Assembly: GCA_946570335.1 (NCBI GenBank)
Contig: CAMNYG010000111.1
Span: 1-5,618 of the forward strand
Direction of reading: 5' to 3'
DNA from: an uncultured Dietzia sp.
GTDB taxonomy: Bacteria; Actinomycetota; Actinomycetes; Mycobacteriales; Mycobacteriaceae
Length of the DNA: 5,618 nucleotides
The notes beneath the pieces were generated by a model. That model saw only the letters and a program-made list of their open reading frames with translations, was not told where the DNA came from and searched no databases. Below are positions 1 through 5,606 of the stretch, in pieces. Every line of letters starts with the position of its first letter. The stretch's first letter is position 1. The translations under genes and the position numbers were made by a program.

Positions 1-150
1 ACCACCGACGCCGTGCAGGTGCTCGGCGGCGTCGGCTACACCCGTGAGTTCCCGGCCGAGCGCTCCATGCGCGAGTCCAAGATCACCCAGATCTTCGAGG
101 GCACCAACCAGATCCAGCGCCTGGTGATCGCACGAGGCCTGTCCAACTGA
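1..150 (+). CDS. Acyl-CoA dehydrogenase, C-terminal fragment (5' end outside window)
   Basis: This is the last 49 codons of an FAD-dependent acyl-CoA dehydrogenase, which introduces the alpha-beta double bond into acyl-CoA in fatty-acid or branched-chain amino-acid breakdown and passes electrons to electron-transfer flavoprotein in the cytoplasm. Visible residues are the LGGVGY turn (fragment residues 8-13), the RESKI stretch (24-28) and the signature [10 protein letters not shown] (31-40). In medium-chain enzymes the Glu of this EGT motif is the catalytic base; here it is fragment residue 33, encoded by bases 97-99. The frame is open from base 1 and ends in TGA at 148-150. Substrate chain length cannot be told from this piece. 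Its stop lies 23 nt before the idi start, so read-through into idi is possible although idi seems to have its own promoter. Confidence 0.95.
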   Translation, partial: TTDAVQVLGGVGYTREFPAERSMRESKITQIFEGTNQIQRLVIARGLSN

Positions 151-160
151 GCCCTGCGCC

Positions 161-173
161 TATGGTGGGCCGC
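161..173 (+). promoter_or_regulatory. Leaderless promoter -10 element of idi
   Basis: TATGGT at 161-166 fits the actinobacterial -10 consensus TAnnnT and is followed by a 7-nt spacer (167-173) and then the ATG at 174. Transcription would begin at or next to the A of that ATG. No clear -35 is visible; CTGTCC around 139-144 is only a weak candidate. The in-frame ATG at 162 lies inside the hexamer, so it would not be in the transcript. The same hexamer-7 nt-start arrangement occurs at purD and at the HIT gene. This is an inference from sequence pattern. Confidence 0.55.
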
Positions 174-722
174 ATGGCCCCGCACTCTGACTCCCCCTCC
201 CCCGCCGAGTACGTCGTTCTGCTCGACGAGGACGGCACCCCCATCGGGTCGGCCGACAAGGCGGTCATCCACACCGCCGAGACCCCGCTGCACCTGGCCT
301 TCTCGTGCCACCTGGTCGACGACGACGGGCGCGTGCTGCTCACCCGACGCGCACTGGGCAAGCTGACCTGGGCCGGGATCTGGACCAACTCGTTCTGTGG
401 CCACCCCGGTCCCGGCGAGGACCCGGCCGACGCGATCGTCCGGCGGGCCGAGCAGGAGCTGGGCACGGTCGTCGACTCGATCGAACCCGCGATCCCGGAC
501 TTCCGCTACCGCGCCGTCGACGACACCGGCGTGGTGGAGAACGAGATCTGCCCGGTCTTCACCGCCCGCATCCGTGCCGACCTGCACCCGCGCGCCGACG
601 AGGTGTGCGCCCACCACTGGGCACGGCCCGAGGATGTGCGCGTCGCGGTCGAGGCCACACCGTTCGTGTTCAGCCCCTGGATGGTGGCGCAGGTCCCGCG
701 GATGGCGCTCTATTCCCGCTAG
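174..722 (+). CDS. idi: Isopentenyl-diphosphate delta-isomerase, type I (Nudix fold)
   Basis: This cytoplasmic enzyme interconverts isopentenyl and dimethylallyl diphosphate, giving the starter for polyprenols, menaquinone and carotenoids. The 182-residue product is the same length as the E. coli enzyme, and its key residues sit at a constant +8 offset from those of E. coli: Lys29, His33 and His40, catalytic Cys75 in TNSFCGHP, His77, the Nudix helix Glu95 (RRAEQELG), and Glu122 and catalytic Glu124 in VENEICPVF. Trp169 near the C-terminus is also kept. An alternative in-frame ATG at 162 would add MVGR, but it overlaps the apparent -10 hexamer and has no good Shine-Dalgarno, so 174 is preferred. 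The gene follows an acyl-CoA dehydrogenase gene closely and is closed by a strong hairpin. It needs Mg and a second divalent metal, as is known for the family. No defects are visible. Confidence 0.97.
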   Translation: MAPHSDSPSPAEYVVLLDEDGTPIGSADKAVIHTAETPLHLAFSCHLVDDDGRVLLTRRALGKLTWAGIWTNSFCGHPGPGEDPADAIVRRAEQELGTVVDSIEPAIPDFRYRAVDDTGVVENEICPVFTARIRADLHPRADEVCAHHWARPEDVRVAVEATPFVFSPWMVAQVPRMALYSR

Positions 723-733
723 ATGAGCACATG

Positions 734-777
734 CGCTCGCCCGCCCCGGTCCCGCGTGGGACCGGGGCGGGCGAGCG
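734..777. terminator. Perfect 20-bp hairpin, bidirectional terminator between convergent genes
   Basis: Arms 734-753 and 758-777 are exact reverse complements (20 bp, almost all G-C) around the 4-nt loop GCGT. The hairpin starts 11 nt after the idi stop and ends 32 nt before the stop of the convergent phosphoesterase gene, so it can serve both. Neither flank carries a T-tract. This matches the U-poor terminators often reported in actinobacteria, although termination itself is inferred. Confidence 0.85.
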
Positions 778-809
778 AGAACAAGTAGCGTCAGAGCCTT
801 CGGGGCGGG

Positions 810-2735
810 CTACCGTCCGGCAGAGTCCTCGACGGTGAAGGTGAGCGTGTCCGTGTAGGTCTTGCCGTACCGGTCCGTCCCGGTGACCTCGACGGTGTGC
901 TCACCGGCGGCGAGATCGGACGGCAGGGCGAACTGCCACACGTGCGGGCTCGCCTGAGCCACCGAGCCGCTGCTCGACAGGTTGTGCGTGGCCGAGACCG
1001 GGTCGGTGAACGCCCACCCCTTGTTGAGCGCCTCCCCTGTCGCCGGCTGCGTGTGCGTGCCCGCGACGGCGGCGTCACCGTCGAGCGAGAAGGTCACGTC
1101 GGCGGCAGTGGAACCGGCGAAGAAGCTCGTCGAGATCCAGGACTCACCGCTGCGGACGTCCTCCAGGGACACGGTGTCGGTCGCGATCGGGCCGGGGCCC
1201 TCACCGGCCTTGTCGTCGTCCTGCCACTGCTTGGCCTCCGCGGCCCACTCACGCCAGGTCGGGCTGTTGATCCCGGTGAGGAACTGCTTGTCCTGCGGCT
1301 CGCCCCGGACCGTGTAGTACTCCGACCGCTCGGTGCCGTCGAACTCGAAGGTCAACACGCCAGGCTCCGCGGCCTCCGAGGTGTACGAGTACGGCACGCC
1401 GTCGTCGTTGAGCTCGCCCGAGTACCAGGAGCCCGACACCGCGCCGGCCACCACCTGGTCGTGGGTGAGCTCGGGGACCCCCGATTCCGCCCACTCGGCA
1501 CGCTGGTCGCCGGCGATGTGGTGCTCGAGCGTGTGGGTGTGGCCGCCGACGGTCACCGCGTTGGGATACTCCGCGAGGATCTCGTAGAGCTCGGCGGCGT
1601 TGTCGGTGACGACCCCCGTGTAGCTGACGATCGGCGCGTGCCCGGCCACCACGATCGGTGTGTCCTTCTCCACCGTGGCCAGGTCGTTGCGGAGCCACTC
1701 GAGCTGCTCGTCGGAGATCGCCTCGGTGTAGCCGCCGTTACCGCCGTCGGCGTCCGCGCCGTTGTAGATGATGTTGAACAGGCCCACGAAGTGGGTCTGA
1801 CCCACGTCATAGGAGTAGTACGGGGCACCGAAGTCGCGCCGGTAGGTGTCCACGGAGTTCTCCGGGCCCGCGGCGTCGTAGTCCATGTCGTGATTGCCCG
1901 GCACGGCCCGCACCGGCCCGTTGGCCTCGGCGTAGGAGTCCCTGAGCGCCGGGTTCAGCGCGAGGTCATCTCCCACGTTGTCTCCCAGGAGCAGCAGGCC
2001 GCAGCCCGCGTAGTCGTCGCGCGCCATGAGGTCGGCGATCGCCCCGGCACGTGCGTACTCCATCTCCTGCATGTCGTAGGCCTGGGTGTCGCTGGCGATC
2101 GCGCAGGACTGCTGCGGGTCCGCCGTGGCCTCGGATGCCACCATCGGGAAGTTCACCGCCTGCGGGAGGTCGCCGGTCGGCTCGAGACCGCCGAACTTCA
2201 GTTCCGGAGAGCCCTGCGGATAGTGGTTGTAGCTGAACTGGGCGAAGTTCTGCTCGTCGACCGGCACCTGCCAGCCGGCGGGCTGGGTGACGAACGCCGT
2301 GAAGTCGCCCCGCACGGGCAGCTCGTAGCGGCCCTCGGCGTCGGTCTGCACCACGTCGAGGCCGTTGGAGACGCTGACTCCCGGAATGCCGGCTTCCCCA
2401 CCGTCAATCCGCGAGTTCTTGTTGGCGTCGTCGAAGACCCGGCCCACCAGGGTGTCCGGGTCCGCCGCCTCACCGTCGACAACCTCGACTCCACCGACGT
2501 AGAGACCGTCGTTGGTCGTCGGACCGCCCGGGATCAGATCGCCGAGGGAACCGCTCCCCGAGCCGGAGTCACCGAGGGAGCCGAGCGGCAGTGGCGCGTC
2601 GCTCAGGGACCCGCCGTCCTGGGCGGCAGCGGGAATGACGGACAGGCTGATCGCGGTCGCGGCTGACAGGCCGGCCAGCCCGACCAGACGTCCGGCACGT
2701 CGGGCGTGACGGACACGGGAACAACTCGGGGACAT
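810..2735 (-). CDS. Secreted calcineurin-like metallophosphoesterase
   Basis: The 641-residue product is a probable exported phosphatase or phosphodiesterase with a two-metal centre; its substrate is unknown. Residues 1-38 form a signal peptide: a basic start, a hydrophobic run at about 17-35 and an AAA/QD cleavage site. RR at 12-13 hints at Tat export but lacks a good consensus. A Ser/Gly/Leu linker (40-71) follows. An N-terminal beta domain (about 94-198) carries a DxNxNxRxDxxE loop (103-114). The catalytic core spans about 210-405, with motifs DTQ (216-218), GDNVGDD (251-257), GNHD (280-283), GHAP (365-368) and GHTH (398-401). A C-terminal beta-rich domain (about 490-637) resembles those ending secreted phosphoesterases of this type. 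The first motif is Asp-x-Gln instead of Asp-x-His. Cys211 and Cys245 are the only cysteines in the mature chain and may form a disulfide. No cell-wall sorting signal, lipobox or C-terminal membrane helix is present. The start is fixed by GAGGAG 5 nt upstream. Confidence 0.93.
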   Translation of the reverse strand: MSPSCSRVRHARRAGRLVGLAGLSAATAISLSVIPAAAQDGGSLSDAPLPLGSLGDSGSGSGSLGDLIPGGPTTNDGLYVGGVEVVDGEAADPDTLVGRVFDDANKNSRIDGGEAGIPGVSVSNGLDVVQTDAEGRYELPVRGDFTAFVTQPAGWQVPVDEQNFAQFSYNHYPQGSPELKFGGLEPTGDLPQAVNFPMVASEATADPQQSCAIASDTQAYDMQEMEYARAGAIADLMARDDYAGCGLLLLGDNVGDDLALNPALRDSYAEANGPVRAVPGNHDMDYDAAGPENSVDTYRRDFGAPYYSYDVGQTHFVGLFNIIYNGADADGGNGGYTEAISDEQLEWLRNDLATVEKDTPIVVAGHAPIVSYTGVVTDNAAELYEILAEYPNAVTVGGHTHTLEHHIAGDQRAEWAESGVPELTHDQVVAGAVSGSWYSGELNDDGVPYSYTSEAAEPGVLTFEFDGTERSEYYTVRGEPQDKQFLTGINSPTWREWAAEAKQWQDDDKAGEGPGPIATDTVSLEDVRSGESWISTSFFAGSTAADVTFSLDGDAAVAGTHTQPATGEALNKGWAFTDPVSATHNLSSSGSVAQASPHVWQFALPSDLAAGEHTVEVTGTDRYGKTYTDTLTFTVEDSAGR

Positions 2736-2740
2736 CCATG

Positions 2741-2746
2741 CTCCTC
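2741..2746 (-). promoter_or_regulatory. Shine-Dalgarno of the phosphoesterase gene
   Basis: On the - strand this reads GAGGAG, with 5 nt to the ATG at 2735. Another ATG (2739-2737) lies in a different frame only 1 nt from this site, too close to be used. The strong site contrasts with the leaderless genes in the window and decides the start. Confidence 0.8.
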
Positions 2747-2773
2747 AATACGAAGTAGACAGTGGCACTTGCG

Positions 2774-2816
2774 ATGTCACAACGTACGGAGCGAGAGAGT
2801 CGTCACGATTGACGAC
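2774..2816 (-). promoter_or_regulatory. Candidate promoter and overlapping operator of the phosphoesterase gene
   Basis: On the - strand, TACGTT (2786-2781) matches TAnnnT. Transcription would then start near 2774, leaving a leader of about 39 nt that contains the Shine-Dalgarno. An inverted repeat at 2799-2816, GTCGTCA and TGACGAC separated by 4 nt, would cover about -25 to -42, over the expected -35 region. This is a good place for a repressor, or for an activator replacing a poor -35. The regulator is not identifiable from sequence. Confidence 0.4.
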
Positions 2817-2851
2817 GTGGAACAGAGAGCTGAACGGAGCCTGTCCGGCGA

Positions 2852-2867
2852 GTCACCCCAGGTCACC
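2852..2867 (+). repeat. GTCACC direct repeat upstream of the phosphoesterase gene
   Basis: GTCACC occurs at 2852-2857 and again at 2862-2867, one 10-nt step apart, about 78-93 nt upstream of the candidate transcription start at 2774. Tandem GTTCACC-like units with an 11-nt period are bound by PhoP in Streptomyces under phosphate limitation. The resemblance is partial (one base shorter in unit and period), so a phosphate-response role is only a hypothesis. Confidence 0.3.
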
Positions 2868-2922
2868 ACTCCTCGTGGACCGGCCACCGACCACCCGGAA
2901 GCCCCACCTGCTAGGAATGTTC

Positions 2923-2948
2923 CCCGCGTGCACGGGTGCCCACGCGGG
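2923..2948 (-). terminator. Hairpin downstream of purD
   Basis: CCCGCGTG (2923-2930) pairs perfectly with CACGCGGG (2941-2948) across a 10-nt loop. It lies 17 nt beyond the purD stop and upstream of the phosphoesterase regulatory region. There is no T-tract. It probably separates the purD and phosphoesterase transcripts, as expected if the secreted enzyme is controlled on its own. Confidence 0.6.
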
Positions 2949-2965
2949 ATCAGCGCTCGGCTGGA

Positions 2966-4222
2966 TCAGCCGGGAACGCTGATGCGCCCCTCCTCGGCCG
3001 CCCGGCCGATGTCAGTGCGGAAGTGGCCGCCGGCCAACTCGATACCGTCGAGGATCCGGTACGCCTCCGCACGCGCTGAGGCCAGGTCGGCGCCCGTGCC
3101 GACGACCGACAGGACACGCCCACCGGCGGAGACGAGCCGCCCCTCGGAATCGCGTCCGGTGCCCGCGTGCAGCACGCCGGGCTGCTCGGCACCCGTGATG
3201 AGATCGCCACGGCGCGGGGTGGCCGGGTAGTGCTCGGCGGCCAGCACCACGGTCACGGCGGCACCGTCCCGCCACACCAGTGGCGGCAGCTCGGCGAGCG
3301 TGCCGGTGGCGACCGCGTTCAGAGTCTGCCCCAGCGGGGACTCGAGCAGCGCCAGGACCGCCTGCGTCTCGGGGTCGCCGAACCGGCAGTTGAACTCCAC
3401 GACCTCGGGCCCCCGCGAGGTGATCGCGAGACCGGCGTAGAGCAGGCCCGAGAAGCCGCAGCCACGCGCCACCATCTCGCGGGCGACCGGCTCGCACACC
3501 TCGGTGACGATCCGCTCGACCATGCCCTCGGGCAGCCACGGCAGTGGCGCGTAGGCGCCCATGCCGCCGGTGTTGGGGCCACGGTCACCGTCACCGACGC
3601 GCTTGTGGTCCTGCGCGGGCAGCAGCGGGACCACCGTCTCACCGTCGACGAGGCAGAACAGCGAGACCTCGGGGCCGTCGAGGAACGACTCGAGCAGAAC
3701 CGGGTGTCCGTCGTCGAGGCAGGCCAGCGCGTGGGCGTGGGCTGCCGCGCGGTCCGGGGTCACCACGACTCCCTTGCCGGCGGCCAGGCCGTCGTCCTTG
3801 ACCACCCAGGTGGGGCCGAAGCGGTCGAGCGCCTCGTCGAGGTCCGCGGGCGAGTCCACGATCTCGGCGCGTGCGGTGCGCACACCGGCGGCGGCCATGA
3901 CGTCCTTGGCGAACGCCTTGGAGCCCTCGATGCGGGCGGCCTCCGCGTTGGGGCCGAAGACGGGGATCGAGGCGGCGCGCAGTGCGTCGCACACGCCGGC
4001 GACGAGCGGGACCTCCGGTCCGACGACGACGAGATCGGCACCCACCCGGCGGGCCAGCGCGGTGACCGCCTCCGGGTCGGTCAACGAGACATCATGACTG
4101 GTGGCCTGAACCATGCCGGGATTGCCCGGAGCCACATGGAGCTCCGTCACGGCAGGGTCGGCCGCGAGGGCGACGAGGAGGGCGTGCTCACGGGCACCGG
4201 AACCGATCACGAGAATGCGCAC
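2966..4222 (-). CDS. purD: Phosphoribosylamine--glycine ligase (GAR synthetase)
   Basis: PurD joins phosphoribosylamine and glycine using ATP to make glycinamide ribonucleotide, the second step of de novo purine synthesis, in the cytoplasm. The 418-residue product is of normal family length. The N-terminal domain opens with [14 protein letters not shown] (2-15). The ATP-grasp region includes EGSKAFAK (99-106), [11 protein letters not shown] (141-151) and [21 protein letters not shown] (split as [10 protein letters not shown] at 204-213 and [11 protein letters not shown] at 214-224). The metal- and phosphate-binding [12 protein letters not shown] lies at 276-287. The C-terminal domain ends in the typical GGRVLSVV and HFRTDIG. 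The frame is open a further 23 codons upstream to an ATG at 4291, but that extension is a low-complexity Gly/Arg stretch. The GTG at 4222-4220 gives the standard N-terminus and lies exactly 7 nt after a -10 hexamer. The gene stands alone here, without other pur genes, so its expression is probably independent. Confidence 0.97.
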   Translation of the reverse strand: MRILVIGSGAREHALLVALAADPAVTELHVAPGNPGMVQATSHDVSLTDPEAVTALARRVGADLVVVGPEVPLVAGVCDALRAASIPVFGPNAEAARIEGSKAFAKDVMAAAGVRTARAEIVDSPADLDEALDRFGPTWVVKDDGLAAGKGVVVTPDRAAAHAHALACLDDGHPVLLESFLDGPEVSLFCLVDGETVVPLLPAQDHKRVGDGDRGPNTGGMGAYAPLPWLPEGMVERIVTEVCEPVAREMVARGCGFSGLLYAGLAITSRGPEVVEFNCRFGDPETQAVLALLESPLGQTLNAVATGTLAELPPLVWRDGAAVTVVLAAEHYPATPRRGDLITGAEQPGVLHAGTGRDSEGRLVSAGGRVLSVVGTGADLASARAEAYRILDGIELAGGHFRTDIGRAAEEGRISVPG

Positions 4223-4235
4223 AGCGCCTACACTA
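4223..4235 (-). promoter_or_regulatory. Leaderless promoter -10 element of purD
   Basis: On the - strand TAGTGT (4235-4230) is followed by 7 nt (4229-4223) and then the GTG start of purD, so the transcript should begin at the start codon. No Shine-Dalgarno precedes the GTG and no clear -35 is seen. A riboswitch is unlikely because no 5' leader would remain. The assignment rests on pattern and on agreement with the conserved PurD N-terminus. Confidence 0.6.
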
Positions 4236-4263
4236 GCGCCGCCGCCGCGTCCACCTGACCGGG

Positions 4264-4287
4264 CCCGCCCTGATCGTCCCGGGCGGG
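4264..4287 (-). terminator. Hairpin downstream of the tetR-family gene
   Basis: CCCGCCC (4264-4270) pairs with GGGCGGG (4281-4287) across a 10-nt loop, 16 nt beyond the stop of the regulator gene and upstream of the purD -10. There is no T-tract. It may end the regulator transcript before the purD promoter. GC-rich short stems arise easily by chance in this genome, so confidence is moderate. Confidence 0.45.
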
Positions 4288-4303
4288 GCACCGTGCAGGG
4301 CTC

Positions 4304-5035
4304 TCAGTGTCTGATGTCGGCGAGGATTCCGGGGGGCAGATCGGCAGCCTCCCGGATCTGCGCGCCCTGCTCGGTGAGCATGTCCGTCATGCACAGGTCG
4401 ATGGCGCGGGCGATGGCCACGGCGGCCTCGGCGGTGCCCATCGGATGGACGTCGAACATGGCCTGCGCGCTGAGGCCGTCGATCGCCGCCCACAGGACCC
4501 GCTGACTGTCGAGCCGCAGACCCGCGGTGAACGTGCCGACGCTGATACCGCGGTCGATGATCGTCTGCATCAGCTCGCGGACCGCCATGCCCTTCTCGGC
4601 GACGATCGTGGAGGAACCGAGGTTCTCGATCATCATCCGGGCCCACGCCGGCTCGTCGACGGCGAATTCCACGATCGCGATCGCGGCGTTGCGCAGGTCG
4701 ATGTAGGCCGCCAGCACCGGGTCGGCGGTGAAGGACGTCGGCTCGACCGAGGCGACCCGGTCCCGCATCGCGACGAAGCCCTGCGCCGAGACCTCCTCGA
4801 CCAGCTGCTGACGGTTGGCGAAGTGGCGGTACGCGGCCGTCGCGGAGACTCCGATCTGCGGGGCGATCTCCCTGAGGACGATCGCCTTGTCACCGGACAC
4901 ACGGGCACGCGCCGTGGCCTCGGCGATGATGGCGTTGCGCAAATCACCGTGGTGGTACGCCTTCTTCTTCCCGGCCCCGGTCACCGTGGTCTCTTTCGCG
5001 GCGCCCGCCACCGTCGACACACAGGCCTCGACCAT
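4304..5035 (-). CDS. TetR/AcrR-family transcriptional regulator
   Basis: The 243-residue product is a probable dimeric one-component repressor acting in the cytoplasm; ligand and targets are unknown. An unstructured N-terminus of about 23 residues precedes the TetR DNA-binding domain (about 25-85). That domain begins with KKAYHHGDLRNAII and has the helix-turn-helix in LREIAPQIGVSATAAYRHFAN (split as LREIAPQIGVS at 54-64 and ATAAYRHFAN at 65-74). The YHHGDLR opening and the C-terminal half (about 100-225) resemble regulators with the TetR_C_33 (WHG) ligand domain, from memory of that family. The start at 5035 is supported by an excellent Shine-Dalgarno, AGAAGGAG, 7 nt upstream. The gene is divergent from the HIT gene across 129 bases and has purD 81 nt downstream in the same direction. 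TetR regulators often control themselves and the divergent gene, so the HIT gene is the first target to consider, but no convincing operator is seen. Confidence 0.93.
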   Translation of the reverse strand: MVEACVSTVAGAAKETTVTGAGKKKAYHHGDLRNAIIAEATARARVSGDKAIVLREIAPQIGVSATAAYRHFANRQQLVEEVSAQGFVAMRDRVASVEPTSFTADPVLAAYIDLRNAAIAIVEFAVDEPAWARMMIENLGSSTIVAEKGMAVRELMQTIIDRGISVGTFTAGLRLDSQRVLWAAIDGLSAQAMFDVHPMGTAEAAVAIARAIDLCMTDMLTEQGAQIREAADLPPGILADIRH

Positions 5036-5042
5036 GACGACG

Positions 5043-5050
5043 CTCCTTCT
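5043..5050 (-). promoter_or_regulatory. Shine-Dalgarno of the tetR-family gene
   Basis: On the - strand this reads AGAAGGAG, with 7 nt to the ATG at 5035. It is the best ribosome-binding site in the window and fixes the start. A leader must therefore exist; a possible promoter is GTGACA (5116-5111, 5 of 6 matches to TTGACA) with TATGCG 17 nt downstream, but the -10 is poor. Confidence 0.8.
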
Positions 5051-5151
5051 GCTATTCGAGGGGTTCGGTCCACGCCTCGCGACGCGACCGCATAACTCCC
5101 ATTAGATCACTTGTCACCACTCATGCTCGCCTGCACGCTCGCCGCGGCCCG

Positions 5152-5164
5152 TACTCTGGATGTC
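5152..5164 (+). promoter_or_regulatory. Leaderless promoter -10 element of the HIT gene
   Basis: TACTCT (5152-5157) fits TAnnnT and is followed by 7 nt (5158-5164) and the ATG at 5165. No Shine-Dalgarno precedes that ATG and no clear -35 is visible. The in-frame upstream starts (TTG 5111, ATG 5123) would place the hexamer inside the coding region and extend the protein beyond the normal HIT N-terminus, so they are not preferred. Confidence 0.55.
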
Positions 5165-5593
5165 ATGTCGACGGTTTTCAGCAAGATCATCGCCGGTGAG
5201 TTGCCGGGCCGCTTCGTCTGGAAGGACCCGGAGGTGGTGGCGTTTCTGACCATCGCTCCGGTCGCGCCCGGCCACACCCTCGTCGTGCCGCGGGCCGAGG
5301 TGGACCGCTGGACGGACCTCGAGCCCGAGCTCCTCACTCGCCTCAACGAGGTCGCACAGGCCGTGGGCAAGGCCGTGCTGAGCGGGTTCGGCGCATCGCG
5401 CGCCGGCTACCTCATCGCCGGCTTCGAGGTACCCCACACCCACATCCACGTGTTCCCGGCCAACGCCATGTCCGGTTTCGACCTGTCGCTGGCCGACCCG
5501 GACGCTCCGGCCGAGCAGTCGGATGCCGCCGCCGGGACCATCCGTCGGTCACTGCGCGAGCTCGGTTACGGGGAGTTCGTCCCCGAGGCCTGA
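5165..5593 (+). CDS. HIT-family (histidine triad) nucleotide hydrolase or transferase
   Basis: The 142-residue product is a small cytoplasmic HIT protein. Members hydrolyse nucleoside phosphoramidates, adenylated compounds or dinucleoside polyphosphates through a covalent nucleotidyl-histidine; the exact substrate here is unknown. The N-terminal pattern FSKIIAGELPGRFVWKD (5-21) and the strand VVAFLTIAPVAPGHTLVVPR (24-43) are typical of bacterial HIT proteins. The triad HTHIHVF spans 91-97, with His91, His93 and His95, preceded by the usual ...FEVP. The C-terminal tail (about 112-142) has an acidic, Ala-rich stretch followed by a final helix, RRSLRELGYGEFV. ATG 5165 is chosen because it gives the family N-terminus and sits 7 nt after a -10 hexamer. 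The gene is divergent from a TetR-family regulator, which may or may not control it. The stop at 5591-5593 is close to the window edge, so its downstream partner is unseen. Confidence 0.95.
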   Translation: MSTVFSKIIAGELPGRFVWKDPEVVAFLTIAPVAPGHTLVVPRAEVDRWTDLEPELLTRLNEVAQAVGKAVLSGFGASRAGYLIAGFEVPHTHIHVFPANAMSGFDLSLADPDAPAEQSDAAAGTIRRSLRELGYGEFVPEA

Positions 5594-5606
5594 GACCGGT
5601 TCCGGG

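Noticed and set aside
897..2666. A 589-codon open frame on the + strand, antisense to the phosphoesterase gene
   Set aside because: Its translation is rich in Val, Arg, Gly and His, with no domain. The opposite strand has intact catalytic motifs and a signal peptide. Long antisense frames are expected from GC bias at third positions.
2690..2735. Tat signal peptide on the phosphoesterase
   Set aside because: RR occurs at residues 12-13, but the following residues (AGR) do not match the hydrophobic positions of the Tat consensus. The peptide is therefore called a signal peptide with route undecided.
2771..2786. TGTGAC (- strand) as a GlxR/CRP-type binding site upstream of the phosphoesterase
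   Set aside because: Only one half-site is present. The second half (TCACA after a 6-nt spacer) is absent, so it does not meet the consensus.
2706..3230. A + strand frame covering the purD-phosphoesterase gap
   Set aside because: It runs across the purD 3' end and the phosphoesterase 5' end, has no ribosome-binding site or motif, and the gap is better explained by regulatory signals.
3167..4258. A 363-codon + strand frame antisense to purD
   Set aside because: Low-complexity His/Arg/Gly/Val composition and no motif; PurD on the other strand is unambiguous.
4223..4303. A purine or other riboswitch ahead of purD
   Set aside because: The evidence points to transcription starting at the purD start codon, leaving no leader, and the only structure is a short hairpin next to the tetR stop.
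4307..5095. A 262-codon + strand frame antisense to the tetR-family gene
   Set aside because: Asp/Arg/His-rich shadow with no recognisable domain, while the other strand has a clear TetR domain and a strong Shine-Dalgarno.
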